Below, piece by piece: positions 33,442 through 41,190 of a DNA stretch of 64,000 bases. Made by a program: the position numbers and the translations under genes. Origin of the DNA: JBBIPA01 sp963820495 (GTDB lineage: Bacteria; Chloroflexota; Dehalococcoidia; GIF9; UBA5629); the NCBI GenBank assembly GCA_963820495.1, contig CAWGAF010000002.1, forward strand, positions 620,001-684,000, given 5' to 3'. The notes below the pieces were generated by a model, which was not told where the DNA came from, did not search any database, and saw only the letters and a program-made list of their open reading frames with translations. Position 1 is the first letter of the stretch. Each line of letters starts with the position of its first letter.

Positions 33442-33624
33442 TTATTTTTCAGACATCTTTTCAATATTTAAAACTGATACCTGCCGCTTGGCAAGAGCAG
33501 TTTTAGGCTTTGACAAAGATACTTTTCGCTTGGCAACAGATACGTTACGCTCACTTATGGCTACCTCTCGTTTGGCTAATGCCAATTGTTTTTTGGTTTT
33601 AGTTTTGGTTTTCTTCCTTTTCAT
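33442..33624 (-). CDS. Lysine-rich small protein with tandem heptads
   Basis: A 60-residue protein. After a basic start (MKRKKTKTKTKKQLA) come five tandem 7-residue units, LAKREVA, ISERNVS, VAKRKVS, LSKPKTA, LAKRQVS, of the form hydrophobic-[AS]-[KE]-[RP]-x-[VT]-[AS]. The 21-bp DNA repeats are visible at 33484-33590. ATG is preceded by GAGGTGAG, overlapping the stop of the UspA gene, so the two are translationally coupled. The product could bind nucleic acid or a partner through a regular surface. No family was recognised. Confidence 0.65.
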   Translation of the reverse strand: MKRKKTKTKTKKQLALAKREVAISERNVSVAKRKVSLSKPKTALAKRQVSVLNIEKMSEK

Positions 33625-33625
33625 C

Positions 33626-34084
33626 TCACCTCATCTTTGGTTTTACAATCAGTATCGGTATACCCGATTCTCGGAGCACGTAATCAGCCACACTGCCAAA
33701 CACGGCACGCCCCAGGCCACTCCGACCATGGGTAGCAACGGCAATAAGGTCAACGCCATTCTTATTGGCATAATCAACGATTCCCTCGCCGACTTGTGCT
33801 CCTTGTAAAGTTACAGCTTCGACCTCTATTCCCTTTGCTTCCAGTGAGTGTGCTATATTTTTGAGGTAAGTCTCTGCATCCTTTTCAGCAATATTGAACT
33901 GCTCCGCTATGATCTCACCTGAAGAAGGTACTGGGCCAACGCCTGCGATTGCAGTACTGGGCACAGTGACAACCTGGAGCAATGTAACCTGGCTGACAAA
34001 TTGCAATGCTTGCGCTTCAACATAGGGCAGAATCTGCTCAGCGAGCTTAGAGCCGTCTAGGCAAACAAGTATTTTTTCGAACAT
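33626..34084 (-). CDS. Universal stress protein UspA family
   Basis: A 152-residue single-domain protein, FEKILVCLDGSKLAEQILPY at the N-terminus and the ATP-binding motif ATHGRSGLGRAVFGSVADYV (G-2x-G-9x-G-S pattern) at the C-terminus, then GIPILIVKP. An ATP-binding type is therefore expected. The role in stress is known for the family only. It is followed at once by the heptad-repeat small protein, in one transcript. Confidence 0.93.
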   Translation of the reverse strand: MFEKILVCLDGSKLAEQILPYVEAQALQFVSQVTLLQVVTVPSTAIAGVGPVPSSGEIIAEQFNIAEKDAETYLKNIAHSLEAKGIEVEAVTLQGAQVGEGIVDYANKNGVDLIAVATHGRSGLGRAVFGSVADYVLRESGIPILIVKPKMR

Positions 34085-34128
34085 TTCATTAACCCTCCTT
34101 ACATCCTGATTAGGTTGAGCTTGTTATT

Positions 34129-34255
34129 GAGAGTGCTGAAAAACTCATATTCAACCCCCTTTATCCCCAGTATTTGGGGGATAAGGAAGTTGGGGGACAC
34201 CCCCAGACCCTCGGCATCTACCTCAGGTGGACTGCACCTCTTTTTCAGCAGTCTC
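34129..34255. mobile_element. MITE-like element with 15-bp inverted ends and 5-bp target duplication
   Basis: The ends GAGAGTGCTGAAAAA (34129-34143) and TTTTTCAGCAGTCTC (34241-34255) are inverted copies with one mismatch. Directly flanking on both sides is TTATT (34124-34128 and 34256-34260), a target-site duplication. It is 127 bp long with no ORF, and the interior has a hairpin (TTATCCCC/GGGGGATAA). It must depend on a transposase elsewhere. Confidence 0.85.
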
Positions 34256-34355
34256 TTATTAATAATTAAGCTAACATCTTATATATCGTTCTGTCAATAA
34301 GCCGAACAGGGCAAAAAAATTTTTGAAAAGTTATTTTGGATCAAACTGCTGCATA

Positions 34356-34796
34356 TTACGACTTTAAATCCGAGGTGCATTGTGGGCAGCGTGTGGCCTT
34401 TATTTTTATAGTCGAAAGACAATATGGACACTCTTTGGTCGTAAGTTCTGCAGGTGGTGCTTCTTGCTTGCGTTTTACTTTACTGAATAGGCGAATTATG
34501 AAGAATAAGACAATTGCTACGATTATGAAGTTAATTATGGTGTTGATAAACGCACCGTATGCAATAACAGCAGCTCCAGCTTTCTTGGCATCTGCTAACG
34601 AAGCGTAAGGTGTTCCAGACAGGTTAACGAAAAGATTGGAGAAATCAACCTTACCTAGCATAAGCCCTATTGGTGGCATTATAAGGTCGCTAACAACCGA
34701 ATTAACGACTAAACCGAAGGCAATGCCGATAACTATGCCGATGGCCATATCAAGAACATTGCCTCGCATTATGAAATCTTTAAAGTCTTTTATCAT
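34356..34796 (-). CDS. mscL: Large-conductance mechanosensitive channel MscL with zinc-ribbon tail
   Basis: A 146-residue protein. MIKDFKDFIMRGNVLDMAIG and IVIGIAFGLVVNSVVSDLIM match TM1 and the gate of MscL; PPIGLMLGKVDFSNLF follows, and the second helix is INTIINFIIVAIVLFFIIRLF. The C-terminal 25 residues form a zinc ribbon (KECPYCLSTIKIKATRCPQC), which standard MscL lacks. Family function is release of solutes on hypo-osmotic shock. ATG 34796 has GGGGTGA at good distance; the GTG at 34805 is less likely. Confidence 0.94.
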   Translation of the reverse strand: MIKDFKDFIMRGNVLDMAIGIVIGIAFGLVVNSVVSDLIMPPIGLMLGKVDFSNLFVNLSGTPYASLADAKKAGAAVIAYGAFINTIINFIIVAIVLFFIIRLFSKVKRKQEAPPAELTTKECPYCLSTIKIKATRCPQCTSDLKS

Positions 34797-34956
34797 CGAT
34801 GTCACCCCATAGTGGTAATTTTAGGGACTGGCAACTTTTCCTTCAGCAATTGCAATTAGACGATGCTAGATTAGTATATAACAACTTCTCCTTTTGTCAA
34901 GCTGCACCAATTAACTGTGGCTGAAAAGCCGCTATTTTTAATTGTATTGGGCGCAC

Positions 34957-34986
34957 CTCGAAGGATTCGAGTTGCTGGGGGCACCA
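34957..34986. repeat. Possible relic of a tRNA-Glu attachment site
   Basis: CTCGAAGGATTCGAG is a 15-nt hairpin, followed by TTGCTGGGGGCACCA. GGATTCGA and GGGGGCACCA match the att core, but the middle has diverged and the T arm no longer folds. It could be an old att site. Confidence 0.35.
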
Positions 34987-35059
34987 AATCTCTGCGTCTG
35001 GTTTTGCAGGTTGCGATTTCTGGGCTATTTTTATCTGGTTTATATTGAGACTTTGTAGT

Positions 35060-35857
35060 TTAGTTTGGGATTGGGCAGACAGCGCTATTATTGTTATTGG
35101 GTAATTTGACTTCGCTGATCTCGAGAAGCTGTTTTTCTCCAGATGAAGACAATCCAAAGCTATGTAGCTGCTTTTCCAGGTCTTCAAGTGTACCATAGCC
35201 ACCCAGGTAGCCGTTTATCCGGGTTACAGCCGTGGAATTTATCAGGCTATTTAGGTCGGGATATATACGACTGAACGTCTCAAAAATGTCTGGATATTGC
35301 CTCAAGTAATATTTTTGGTGGTAATCTTCAGCTAGAGTGAAGCTGGAGAAAGGCAAGATTTCAGTGTATACCTTCTCTCCTCGTTTAGCTTCTTCTCGCT
35401 GTTTTGATTCAATAGCTAGATTTTTCTGCTCCTCATTGGTATAGAATATTATAGACTTGTATTGTTCTGAATATAGTTTATAAACTGGATTGTGGGTTTT
35501 CCAGAAAACGGCTAACAGTTCCTCATAAGAAATTAAAGTGGGATCATAGTCTATCTGGACTGTTTCACTGTGATTGCCAATGTTGTAATAGGTGGGATTG
35601 CTGGTGGTACCACCAGCGTAACCAACTCTAGTGCGAATCACGCCATTGAGACTCCCGAACCAGGAGTCAGGTCCCCAGAATCAGCCCAGGGCAAAAGTAG
35701 CGGTTTCAGTTTTTGTGGGAGCATTGACGTCTATCACAGGAATAGTAGTATTTTGAATCATGGTACTTTCTCTTTCGGTGTTATTTTTACAAGAAGCTAA
35801 CAACATAGTTATTAATAGTAAAGAAATAGTGAGCAAAAGCATCAAAGTTGGCTTCAT
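35060..35857 (-). CDS. msrA: Selenocysteine-containing peptide methionine sulfoxide reductase MsrA, lipoprotein
   Basis: Reduces methionine-S-sulfoxide in proteins. The frame reads TETATFALG, then TGA (35681-35683), then FWGPDSWFGSLNGVIRTRVG and YAGGTTSNPTYYNIGNHSET. In MsrA the residue between G and FW is the catalytic Cys, so TGA at codon 59 of 265 is best read as selenocysteine. A hairpin starts 12 nt after it. The N-terminus (MKPTLMLLLTISLLLITMLL then ASC) is a lipoprotein signal. DYHQKYYLRQ and a C-terminal Cys (AVCPIPN) are present. A nonsense mutation is the alternative. The start is uncertain; ATG 35917 is possible. Confidence 0.82.
35650..35683 (-). promoter_or_regulatory. Sec codon and predicted bacterial SECIS hairpin in msrA
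   Basis: TGA at 35683-35681 is followed by a stem GACTCC (35668-35663) pairing with GGAGTC (35655-35650) around the loop TGGTTCG. The loop begins 18 nt after the TGA and has a G in its first two positions, both within the described limits for bacterial SECIS elements. Confidence 0.65.
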
Positions 35858-36079
35858 CAGGTTACTACATTTGAAAGTAGCCCTGGTGGCTTTTATTTTT
35901 CTGAATAATGCTAGCATTGTTCGTAGTTTAACTTAAAATAGTCTGACGGTATGTGACTTTTATCCCAAATAGGGGAATTCACATAAATAGCAGCCGCAGA
36001 AAATGTTGGTATTTGAGTGGCTAATGGGGGGTGTGTCAGATTTGGATAGCGATTTTTACAGGCAGCGGTTTGAGTTGAG

Positions 36080-36406
36080 TTAGCAGTTACGCCATCTGGT
36101 ATTGGCCAGCATTTCTTCCGAGAGATATACTTTGCCATCCTCAGTCATCTGGACAATGTTAAGCTGAATTAGGAGCTGCAAAGCGCGTGGTTTATAGTCG
36201 CGGGGTCGCATCATCCGCTCAGTTATCCCTTTGGGCTGTAGCCCCAATTCTGCAACTGCTTTGGCATTCTTAATGCCAACGGCATTTCCCTTGCGGAAAA
36301 TCTTTATTACTTTGGGTACTGCTCTAGCTATCATAAGCTGGGGCAGTACCAATAGCACTACTAGGAAAAGGATAATCAGTATAACTATGAATACCCAGTC
36401 GCTCAT
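36080..36406 (-). CDS. Small membrane-anchored protein with winged-helix-like tail
   Basis: A 108-residue protein with one N-terminal helix (WVFIVILIILFLVVLLVLPQ) and a cytoplasmic part. Residues 30-100, RAVPKVIKIFRKGNAVGIKN then LGLQPKGITERMMRPRDYK and LQLLIQLNIVQMTEDGKVYL, look like a winged helix ending in the wing EDGKVYLSEE. The family was not recognised. It stands alone, upstream of msrA on the same strand (about 220 bp away). Confidence 0.65.
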   Translation of the reverse strand: MSDWVFIVILIILFLVVLLVLPQLMIARAVPKVIKIFRKGNAVGIKNAKAVAELGLQPKGITERMMRPRDYKPRALQLLIQLNIVQMTEDGKVYLSEEMLANTRWRNC

Positions 36407-36580
36407 ATAACGTTCACCATTTTAAGTCTGTATGATTTTAATGCATTTTGGGAAATTATGGAATATTAGACATATCTCACCTCTGCTCAACTCTGATTCA
36501 GAGGGAGAAGGGAAGACATTTATCTTAATGGGAGGGAGCTGCTTTAGCACTATACGTTGCAATTAGCTGAGGTTAATTGG

Positions 36581-37180
36581 CTACCACATAACCTGGTAAC
36601 GCTGGATAGTATCATCAACCGGTTCCTGTTGCCGATAGCCGTTGAGCTTGGAGTAGCTTTCCCCGATGGTTAAAGTGACCTCTTTATCAAATTGAGGCTC
36701 GATAAAAATCAAGCCCTTATCTGTGGTTTCAAAGGCAGCTATAGAGTGTCCAGTATCTGGGTATACTATATAAACAACGGCGCAACGGATACCCTGATCT
36801 TCAGCATTATTATTGACTTCAGCAGCAAAATCGGTGCAGGTATATTTGCCTTCAATGTATGTTTTCAAGTTCGCAGTATCCTTATTAAGGAAATCTTTCA
36901 TTTCTTGATAGGTGGGATTTTGCAGCGTGTAACTGTCAGTGCTTTCTACAGGTTTGGGGCTGTAGGCGGCTTCAAAGCCGGCATCATAGCCGACCTTATA
37001 ACCTTCCTCTTTTCCTTTATCGTAGCCCTGGCTATAGCTGTAGTCCTGCCCGGCTTTGTAACCATTGTTGTAGCCCGTGTCTTTGCCACGGGAGTAGCTC
37101 ATGAGTCCAGTGCCACCACAAAGCAGGATAATCAGTATGGCGATAATGAATATAGCAAGCGACCTGTGTTTATCATACAT
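36581..37180 (-). CDS. Membrane-anchored GYxxG-repeat protein with transglutaminase-like core
   Basis: A 199-residue protein. An N-terminal helix (LAIFIIAILIILLCGGTGLM) is followed by a Gly/Tyr repeat region, DTGYNNGYKAGQDYSYSQGY and DKGKEEGYKVGYDAGFEAAY. The C-terminal domain has KYTCTDFAAEVNNNAEDQ, VYPDTGHSIAAFE and LIFIEPQFDKEV, giving a Cys, His and Asp/Glu arrangement like transglutaminase/cysteine-peptidase cores. It is probably extracytoplasmic. Catalysis is inferred from spacing only; the substrate is unknown. Confidence 0.7.
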   Translation of the reverse strand: MYDKHRSLAIFIIAILIILLCGGTGLMSYSRGKDTGYNNGYKAGQDYSYSQGYDKGKEEGYKVGYDAGFEAAYSPKPVESTDSYTLQNPTYQEMKDFLNKDTANLKTYIEGKYTCTDFAAEVNNNAEDQGIRCAVVYIVYPDTGHSIAAFETTDKGLIFIEPQFDKEVTLTIGESYSKLNGYRQQEPVDDTIQRYQVMW

Positions 37181-37378
37181 GGTAACTTTTCACCTCGTGT
37201 TACTTTTCTCCTTGGTTAAACGTAGAAGATGGGCTAAAAGTTTAATTTCAATGCCTTTTTTTGAATTTCTGATTTTCGTCATTTAAGTTTGTTTGTAATT
37301 TGGAAATTAGAATCCTTAGATTTTTCTTTTATAAGCCTAAGGACCTGCTCTCACTCATTTTGGGTTTTTGTGGTATTT

Positions 37379-37966
37379 TTAGGTCATCTTAATTATCTGT
37401 TGTTTGTGTTCCTCCAAAGCTTTTTGGTACTGTACATCGAGTTCACTGCTAGTTCTGCGCCACTCATCCTGGAATTGCTGTTGAATCTGTTGTTCGATAT
37501 TGACTCCAGCCCCAACACTTTGCTGCAGAGTCTTGCTGGCTTCCTTCAGTTTGGTTTCAAAGTCTTTCTTGAATTGGGCAAAAGTCTGCTGACGAGCCTG
37601 ATCATAGTAGGATAGGAGGTTATTTATACGGTCGTAGATAACATCGAGTTGTTTCTTGTTTTCTTTAAGCAGCTTGATACCTGCCATAGCTCTGGGTGTG
37701 ACTTTTTTATCTTGTTCATTGTGAGGTAGGCTGATATTTCGCATAAATATCTCTTGAGCGCCCTGAATTATATATTGTCTGGTTCCAGTGCCTTTATATT
37801 TGGTCAGTTCAGCGTCTAAATCAAACTTTTCTTCTTGAAGAAATTTAGCTGCAAGCATATTTCCCGTCGGGATATGCTCGAGCTGCTTGAGTTCCTCAGC
37901 GGACGGTTTGCCTAACTTTTCAGCTTTTTCCAGAGCCTTTTCCCAGGCACTTTTCATTTCACTCAT
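37379..37966 (-). CDS. Predicted coiled-coil protein
   Basis: A 195-residue protein with a mostly charged helical sequence. MKSAWEKALEKAEKLGKPSA, ELKQLEHIPTGNMLAAKFLQ, then residues 90-195 with long coiled-coil character (FKKDFETKLKEASKTLQQSV, QQQFQDEWRRTSSELDVQYQ). The family was not recognised. No signal peptide or membrane helix is seen. It shares strand with rimI upstream (29 bp gap) and may be in the same transcript. Confidence 0.65.
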   Translation of the reverse strand: MSEMKSAWEKALEKAEKLGKPSAEELKQLEHIPTGNMLAAKFLQEEKFDLDAELTKYKGTGTRQYIIQGAQEIFMRNISLPHNEQDKKVTPRAMAGIKLLKENKKQLDVIYDRINNLLSYYDQARQQTFAQFKKDFETKLKEASKTLQQSVGAGVNIEQQIQQQFQDEWRRTSSELDVQYQKALEEHKQQIIKMT

Positions 37967-37995
37967 AATGTTCCTCCGTGTCTAAATCAATAATT

Positions 37996-38655
37996 TCAAA
38001 CATTCCCCCATTTTTGTTCGTAGGCTTGTTTAAGCCCATGGAAATGAGATTGAAAAAATGGAGAAGAGATTACATCTGTGGTCATAATAAGTGCATCTTC
38101 ACCGTTGTCAGTGTAGTATTTATATCGAACTCCAACTTTGTGAAAGCCGTATTTTTGATAAAGTGCTTGGGCTTGTTCATTGGACGGCCTCACTTCCAAG
38201 GTAATTATTTGAGCATTTAGCTGCGCTGCCATATCAATAAGAGAGATTAACAGCCGCTCTCCTGTACCCCGTCTCTTGTATGTATCTCTGACAGCGATGG
38301 TGGTAACATGTGCCTCGCCCACCATTACCCAGAAACCGGCTATGCCGATGATGTATTCCCTTGAAGATAGGGATGTCGATCTATCTAAGGAGTGATCGGG
38401 GTTGAGGAGATGTTTCAGTCTCTCCCACAAGGTTTTATTGTCGGAGGTCTCCTCGATTGGCGGTATAAATTCGATCTGTTGGGAAGCAACTATGTAATGT
38501 GCTAGCCGGTTGCGGAGTTCTTGTTTGAAGGAAGTATAAGTTGGGTGTGGCCACTGGGTGGGAAATGCTTCGCGGTCGATTTCAACCGCTTGTGGGATGT
38601 CCCTATCCTGCATCGGGCGGATAGTGTAATATAAATCTTGTTTCAGCTTAACCAT
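37996..38655 (-). CDS. rimI: Ribosomal protein S18-alanine N-acetyltransferase RimI-like
   Basis: A 219-residue GNAT acetyltransferase. YYTIRPMQDRDIPQAVEIDR starts the fold, and HVTTIAVRDTYKRRGTGERL with LLISLIDMAAQLN is motif A for acetyl-CoA. EVRPSNEQAQALYQKYGFHK and YYTDNGEDALIM are the RimI-type ending. It is about 65 residues longer than E. coli RimI because of an insert at residues 55-110 (FIPPIEETSDNKTLWERLKH), a form seen in Chloroflexi. The usual substrate is N-terminal Ala of S18, inferred from family. Confidence 0.88.
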   Translation of the reverse strand: MVKLKQDLYYTIRPMQDRDIPQAVEIDREAFPTQWPHPTYTSFKQELRNRLAHYIVASQQIEFIPPIEETSDNKTLWERLKHLLNPDHSLDRSTSLSSREYIIGIAGFWVMVGEAHVTTIAVRDTYKRRGTGERLLISLIDMAAQLNAQIITLEVRPSNEQAQALYQKYGFHKVGVRYKYYTDNGEDALIMTTDVISSPFFQSHFHGLKQAYEQKWGNV

Positions 38656-38995
38656 TTCAATGTAGCTAGGAAGATTTTAACATATTTTGGCATCTCTCAC
38701 CCCGCTGCCTCTCTCTTCAAGATAGAGGCTGAAGGCATGAGACAGCAGCGATTCTAGTTCGCCTCACCTCAAATCCTAAATCCTAAACAATAGCAAAATC
38801 CAAATTACCGAGCACACAACTTCCACCTATAGCCTTTAGTCTCCTGCCTTTGAACTTTTAATTTAAGTTATTCGTATTTATTTAGAATTTAGAAATTAGG
38901 ATTTGGAGCTTCTCTTGTGAGCGGGTCTATTATTTTCTATTTGGCTTGGGTATACTATTGATTGCAATTAATGAAATTAGATGCAGGAGGTGATG
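38656..38995. other. Gene-free region upstream of the thiamine-binding protein gene
   Basis: About 340 bp. It contains a degenerate member of the GC-rich repeat family near 38696-38735 (CTCTCACCCCGCTGCC and a TCTT/AAGA stem), then AT-rich DNA likely to hold the divergent promoters. No gene was found. Confidence 0.5.
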
Positions 38996-39331
38996 ATGGC
39001 GAAAGGACACATTGTTGCTGAGGTTTCAGTTGTTCCTTTGGGTACGGGAAATACCAGCCTGAGCCATTTCGTTGCTGGATGTATGGAAGTCCTGGAAGGC
39101 AGGGAAGATATATCCTATCAACTTACGCCGATGGGCACTGTTATAGAAGGTCCTCTGGACAAAGTGCTTGAGATTGTCATATTGCTGCATGAGGTCCCTT
39201 TTGGCAAGGGAGCATCTCGGGTAATTACCACTCTTAAAATCGATGATCGGCGGGACAAGATATCCACAATGGCTGGGAAGATGGATTCAGTGCTAAAATT
39301 GCATCCGAAGACTAGGACAAGCAAAAGTTGA
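38996..39331 (+). CDS. MTH1187/YkoF-type thiamine-binding protein
   Basis: A 111-residue protein, KGHIVAEVSVVPLGTGNTSL then GCMEVLEGREDISYQLTPM, TVIEGPLDKVLEIVILLHEV and RVITTLKIDDRRDK. This is the single ferredoxin-like domain of the DUF77 (MTH1187) family, some of which bind thiamine. The precise role is unknown. ATG 38996 follows AGGAGG by 5 nt; ATG 38993 is also possible. It is coupled to pyrD, which starts 2 bp downstream. Confidence 0.88.
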   Translation: MAKGHIVAEVSVVPLGTGNTSLSHFVAGCMEVLEGREDISYQLTPMGTVIEGPLDKVLEIVILLHEVPFGKGASRVITTLKIDDRRDKISTMAGKMDSVLKLHPKTRTSKS

Positions 39332-39332
39332 A

Positions 39333-40259
39333 ATGATAGACCTTGGTGTACAGTTAGCTCCAGCACATCCTAAAGGTTTGGTTTTAGCTAATCCGGTGAT
39401 GACGGCTTCCGGTACCTTTGGCTATGGGATTGAGTATAACGAGTTTATGGATATACAGAGGCTAGGAGCCATAGTATGTAAGGGGACTACTCTCAAGCCT
39501 CGAGATGGTAATCCTCAACCACGGCTGGCGGAGACGGCTTCGGGACTGCTCAACTCTATAGGTTTGCAAAATATCGGTGTTGAAGCAGTGGTGAAGGAAA
39601 AAGCTCCCGTTTGGGCACAGTGGAAGGTTCCAGTTATAGTAAATATTGCTGGTGAGAGCATCGATGAGTATACAAGGATTGCTGCTATCCTCGATGCTGT
39701 GGCTGGAATCAGCGGTATCGAAGTCAATATAAGTTGCCCCAACGTAGCTTCAGGTGGAATTGAGTTTGGCACCGACCCGAAGGTTGCAGCTAAAGTTACT
39801 TCAGCAGTAAAAACTGCCAGCAGTCTACCTGTAATTGTAAAGCTTAGTCCTAATGTAGCCGATATCGCCGAGGTGGCAGCGGCGGTAGCTGACGCTGGAG
39901 CCGATGCTATAACACTGATCAATACTCTACGAGGGATGATGATCGATATAAACGGGGAAAAACCTTCTTTAGGCAATATCGTCGGTGGACTTTCAGGTCC
40001 TGCTATTAAACCTGTAGCCCTTTACATGGTGTATAGGGTAGCAGGTGTAGTGAAGGTGCCTGTAATTGGCTGTGGCGGTATAAGTAATGCTGAGGATGCT
40101 CTGGAGTTTATCATGGCGGGGGCTAGTGCAGTTCAGGTGGGCACTGCTAATTTATCTAACCCTCGTGCTGCTCTTGATGTGATTGATGGGATCGGACAAT
40201 ATTTAGAGCGAAAAAGGATACAGAGGCTAAAAGATATTGTAGGTATTGCCAGGACTTAG
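39333..40259 (+). CDS. pyrD: Dihydroorotate dehydrogenase PyrD (class 1)
   Basis: A 308-residue FMN enzyme of pyrimidine synthesis. MTASGTFGYGIEYNEFMDI, CKGTTLKPRDGNPQPRL, the active-site Cys segment EVNISCPNVASGGIEFG, VKLSPNVADIAEVAAAVADA and PVIGCGGISNAEDALEF with GASAVQVGTANL are diagnostic. The pattern is class 1B, which needs an iron-sulfur partner PyrK; none is seen here. It starts within 2 bp of the preceding gene, so the two are in one operon. Confidence 0.94.
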   Translation: MIDLGVQLAPAHPKGLVLANPVMTASGTFGYGIEYNEFMDIQRLGAIVCKGTTLKPRDGNPQPRLAETASGLLNSIGLQNIGVEAVVKEKAPVWAQWKVPVIVNIAGESIDEYTRIAAILDAVAGISGIEVNISCPNVASGGIEFGTDPKVAAKVTSAVKTASSLPVIVKLSPNVADIAEVAAAVADAGADAITLINTLRGMMIDINGEKPSLGNIVGGLSGPAIKPVALYMVYRVAGVVKVPVIGCGGISNAEDALEFIMAGASAVQVGTANLSNPRAALDVIDGIGQYLERKRIQRLKDIVGIART

Positions 40260-40276
40260 TGTTCCTGTTTTCTGCC

Positions 40277-40684
40277 CTATTTGGCGGTGGCAAGCTCTTT
40301 TTTAATGAAATCGGCTATTTTATTGGTAGGTGTGCCCGGGCCGAAGACAGCTTTTACTCCCATCTTTTGTAGTGATGGAATATCCTCGTCAGGGATAATA
40401 CCACCAGCAATAACCATAATATTGGTCAAACCTTTTTTCTTAAGACCTTGTATTATTGCAGGGAAAAGCTCCAGATGTGCACCTGAAAGGATGCTCAAAC
40501 CGACAACGTCCACATCTTCTTGTACTGCTGTTTCTACAATCATCTCCGGCGTCTGTCGGATACCGGTATAGATTACCTCCATACCAGCGTCTCGAAGAGC
40601 TCTGGCAATTACTTTAGCGCCACGATCGTGCCCATCGAGGCCGGGTTTAGCTACCAGCACTCGGATTTTTTTCTCTTCTGCCAT
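40277..40684 (-). CDS. Methylmalonyl-CoA mutase, B12-binding small subunit
   Basis: A 135-residue cobalamin-binding domain. KIRVLVAKPGLDGHDRGAKV contains the DxHxxG motif whose His replaces the lower ligand of B12. VDVVGLSILSGAHLELFPAI and VIAGGIIPDEDIPSLQKMGV follow the usual Rossmann-like order. It is encoded separately from the large subunit, as in archaeal and some Chloroflexi mutases. ATG 40684 is preceded by GAGGGAGAG. It lies on the minus strand with the epimerase and large subunit (41191-42843), forming one functional cluster. Confidence 0.93.
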   Translation of the reverse strand: MAEEKKIRVLVAKPGLDGHDRGAKVIARALRDAGMEVIYTGIRQTPEMIVETAVQEDVDVVGLSILSGAHLELFPAIIQGLKKKGLTNIMVIAGGIIPDEDIPSLQKMGVKAVFGPGTPTNKIADFIKKELATAK

Positions 40685-40756
40685 AGTATCTCTCCCTCGC
40701 TGCTCGGTACGTTTCCCCAATATTATAAAGGGCTGCTTATTTTTGAAAATTGCTGT

Positions 40757-41170
40757 CTAGTGAGACTTTTCATCTGTCTGTGTTAGCTCAATTAGCACGC
40801 CTTTAGTTGACTTGGGATGAATGAAGCCAATTCGACCAGCCAGTCCCTTGCGGCTTTTCTTGTCGATAAGCTGACAGCCCTTTTCGGCTATAGTATTCAG
40901 CGCCTGGTCGATATTATCAACCTCGAGGCAAATGTGATGGATTCCCTCCCCCCTGCTTTCTAAGAATTTGGCTATGCCGCAGGTGGGGTCGATTGGCTCA
41001 AGAAATTCGATTTCGCTCCCGTCTCCTACTGGGATTAGAGCAGCCTTGACACCTTGCTCTGGAACGGCTTCGATTTTGCTAGCTTTGACGCCAAACAGGT
41101 TCTCATAGAGCTTCAAAGCTTCGTCCAGATTTTTTACTGCGATAGCGACGTGGTGAATTTTCTTAATCAT
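40757..41170 (-). CDS. mce: Methylmalonyl-CoA epimerase
   Basis: A 137-residue glyoxalase-fold enzyme, MIKKIHHVAIAVKNLDEALK at the N-terminus with metal-binding His, then GEGIHHICLEVDNIDQAL and LAGRIGFIHPKSTKGVLIEL. It converts (S)- to (R)-methylmalonyl-CoA, needed for the mutase. Its start codon ATG 41170 is just after the mutase large-subunit stop; the long open frame upstream overlaps that gene and is not chosen. Confidence 0.93.
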   Translation of the reverse strand: MIKKIHHVAIAVKNLDEALKLYENLFGVKASKIEAVPEQGVKAALIPVGDGSEIEFLEPIDPTCGIAKFLESRGEGIHHICLEVDNIDQALNTIAEKGCQLIDKKSRKGLAGRIGFIHPKSTKGVLIELTQTDEKSH

Positions 41171-41190
41171 GGTTTTGCCCCTTCGATTTT

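Noticed and set aside
34897..35202. 101-codon minus-strand ORF after msrA
   Set aside because: Overlaps the msrA 3' end in another frame and has no ribosome-binding site or motif.
35911..36138. 75-codon ORF MAKYISRKKCWPIPD
   Set aside because: Overlaps the small membrane protein gene out of frame; no support.
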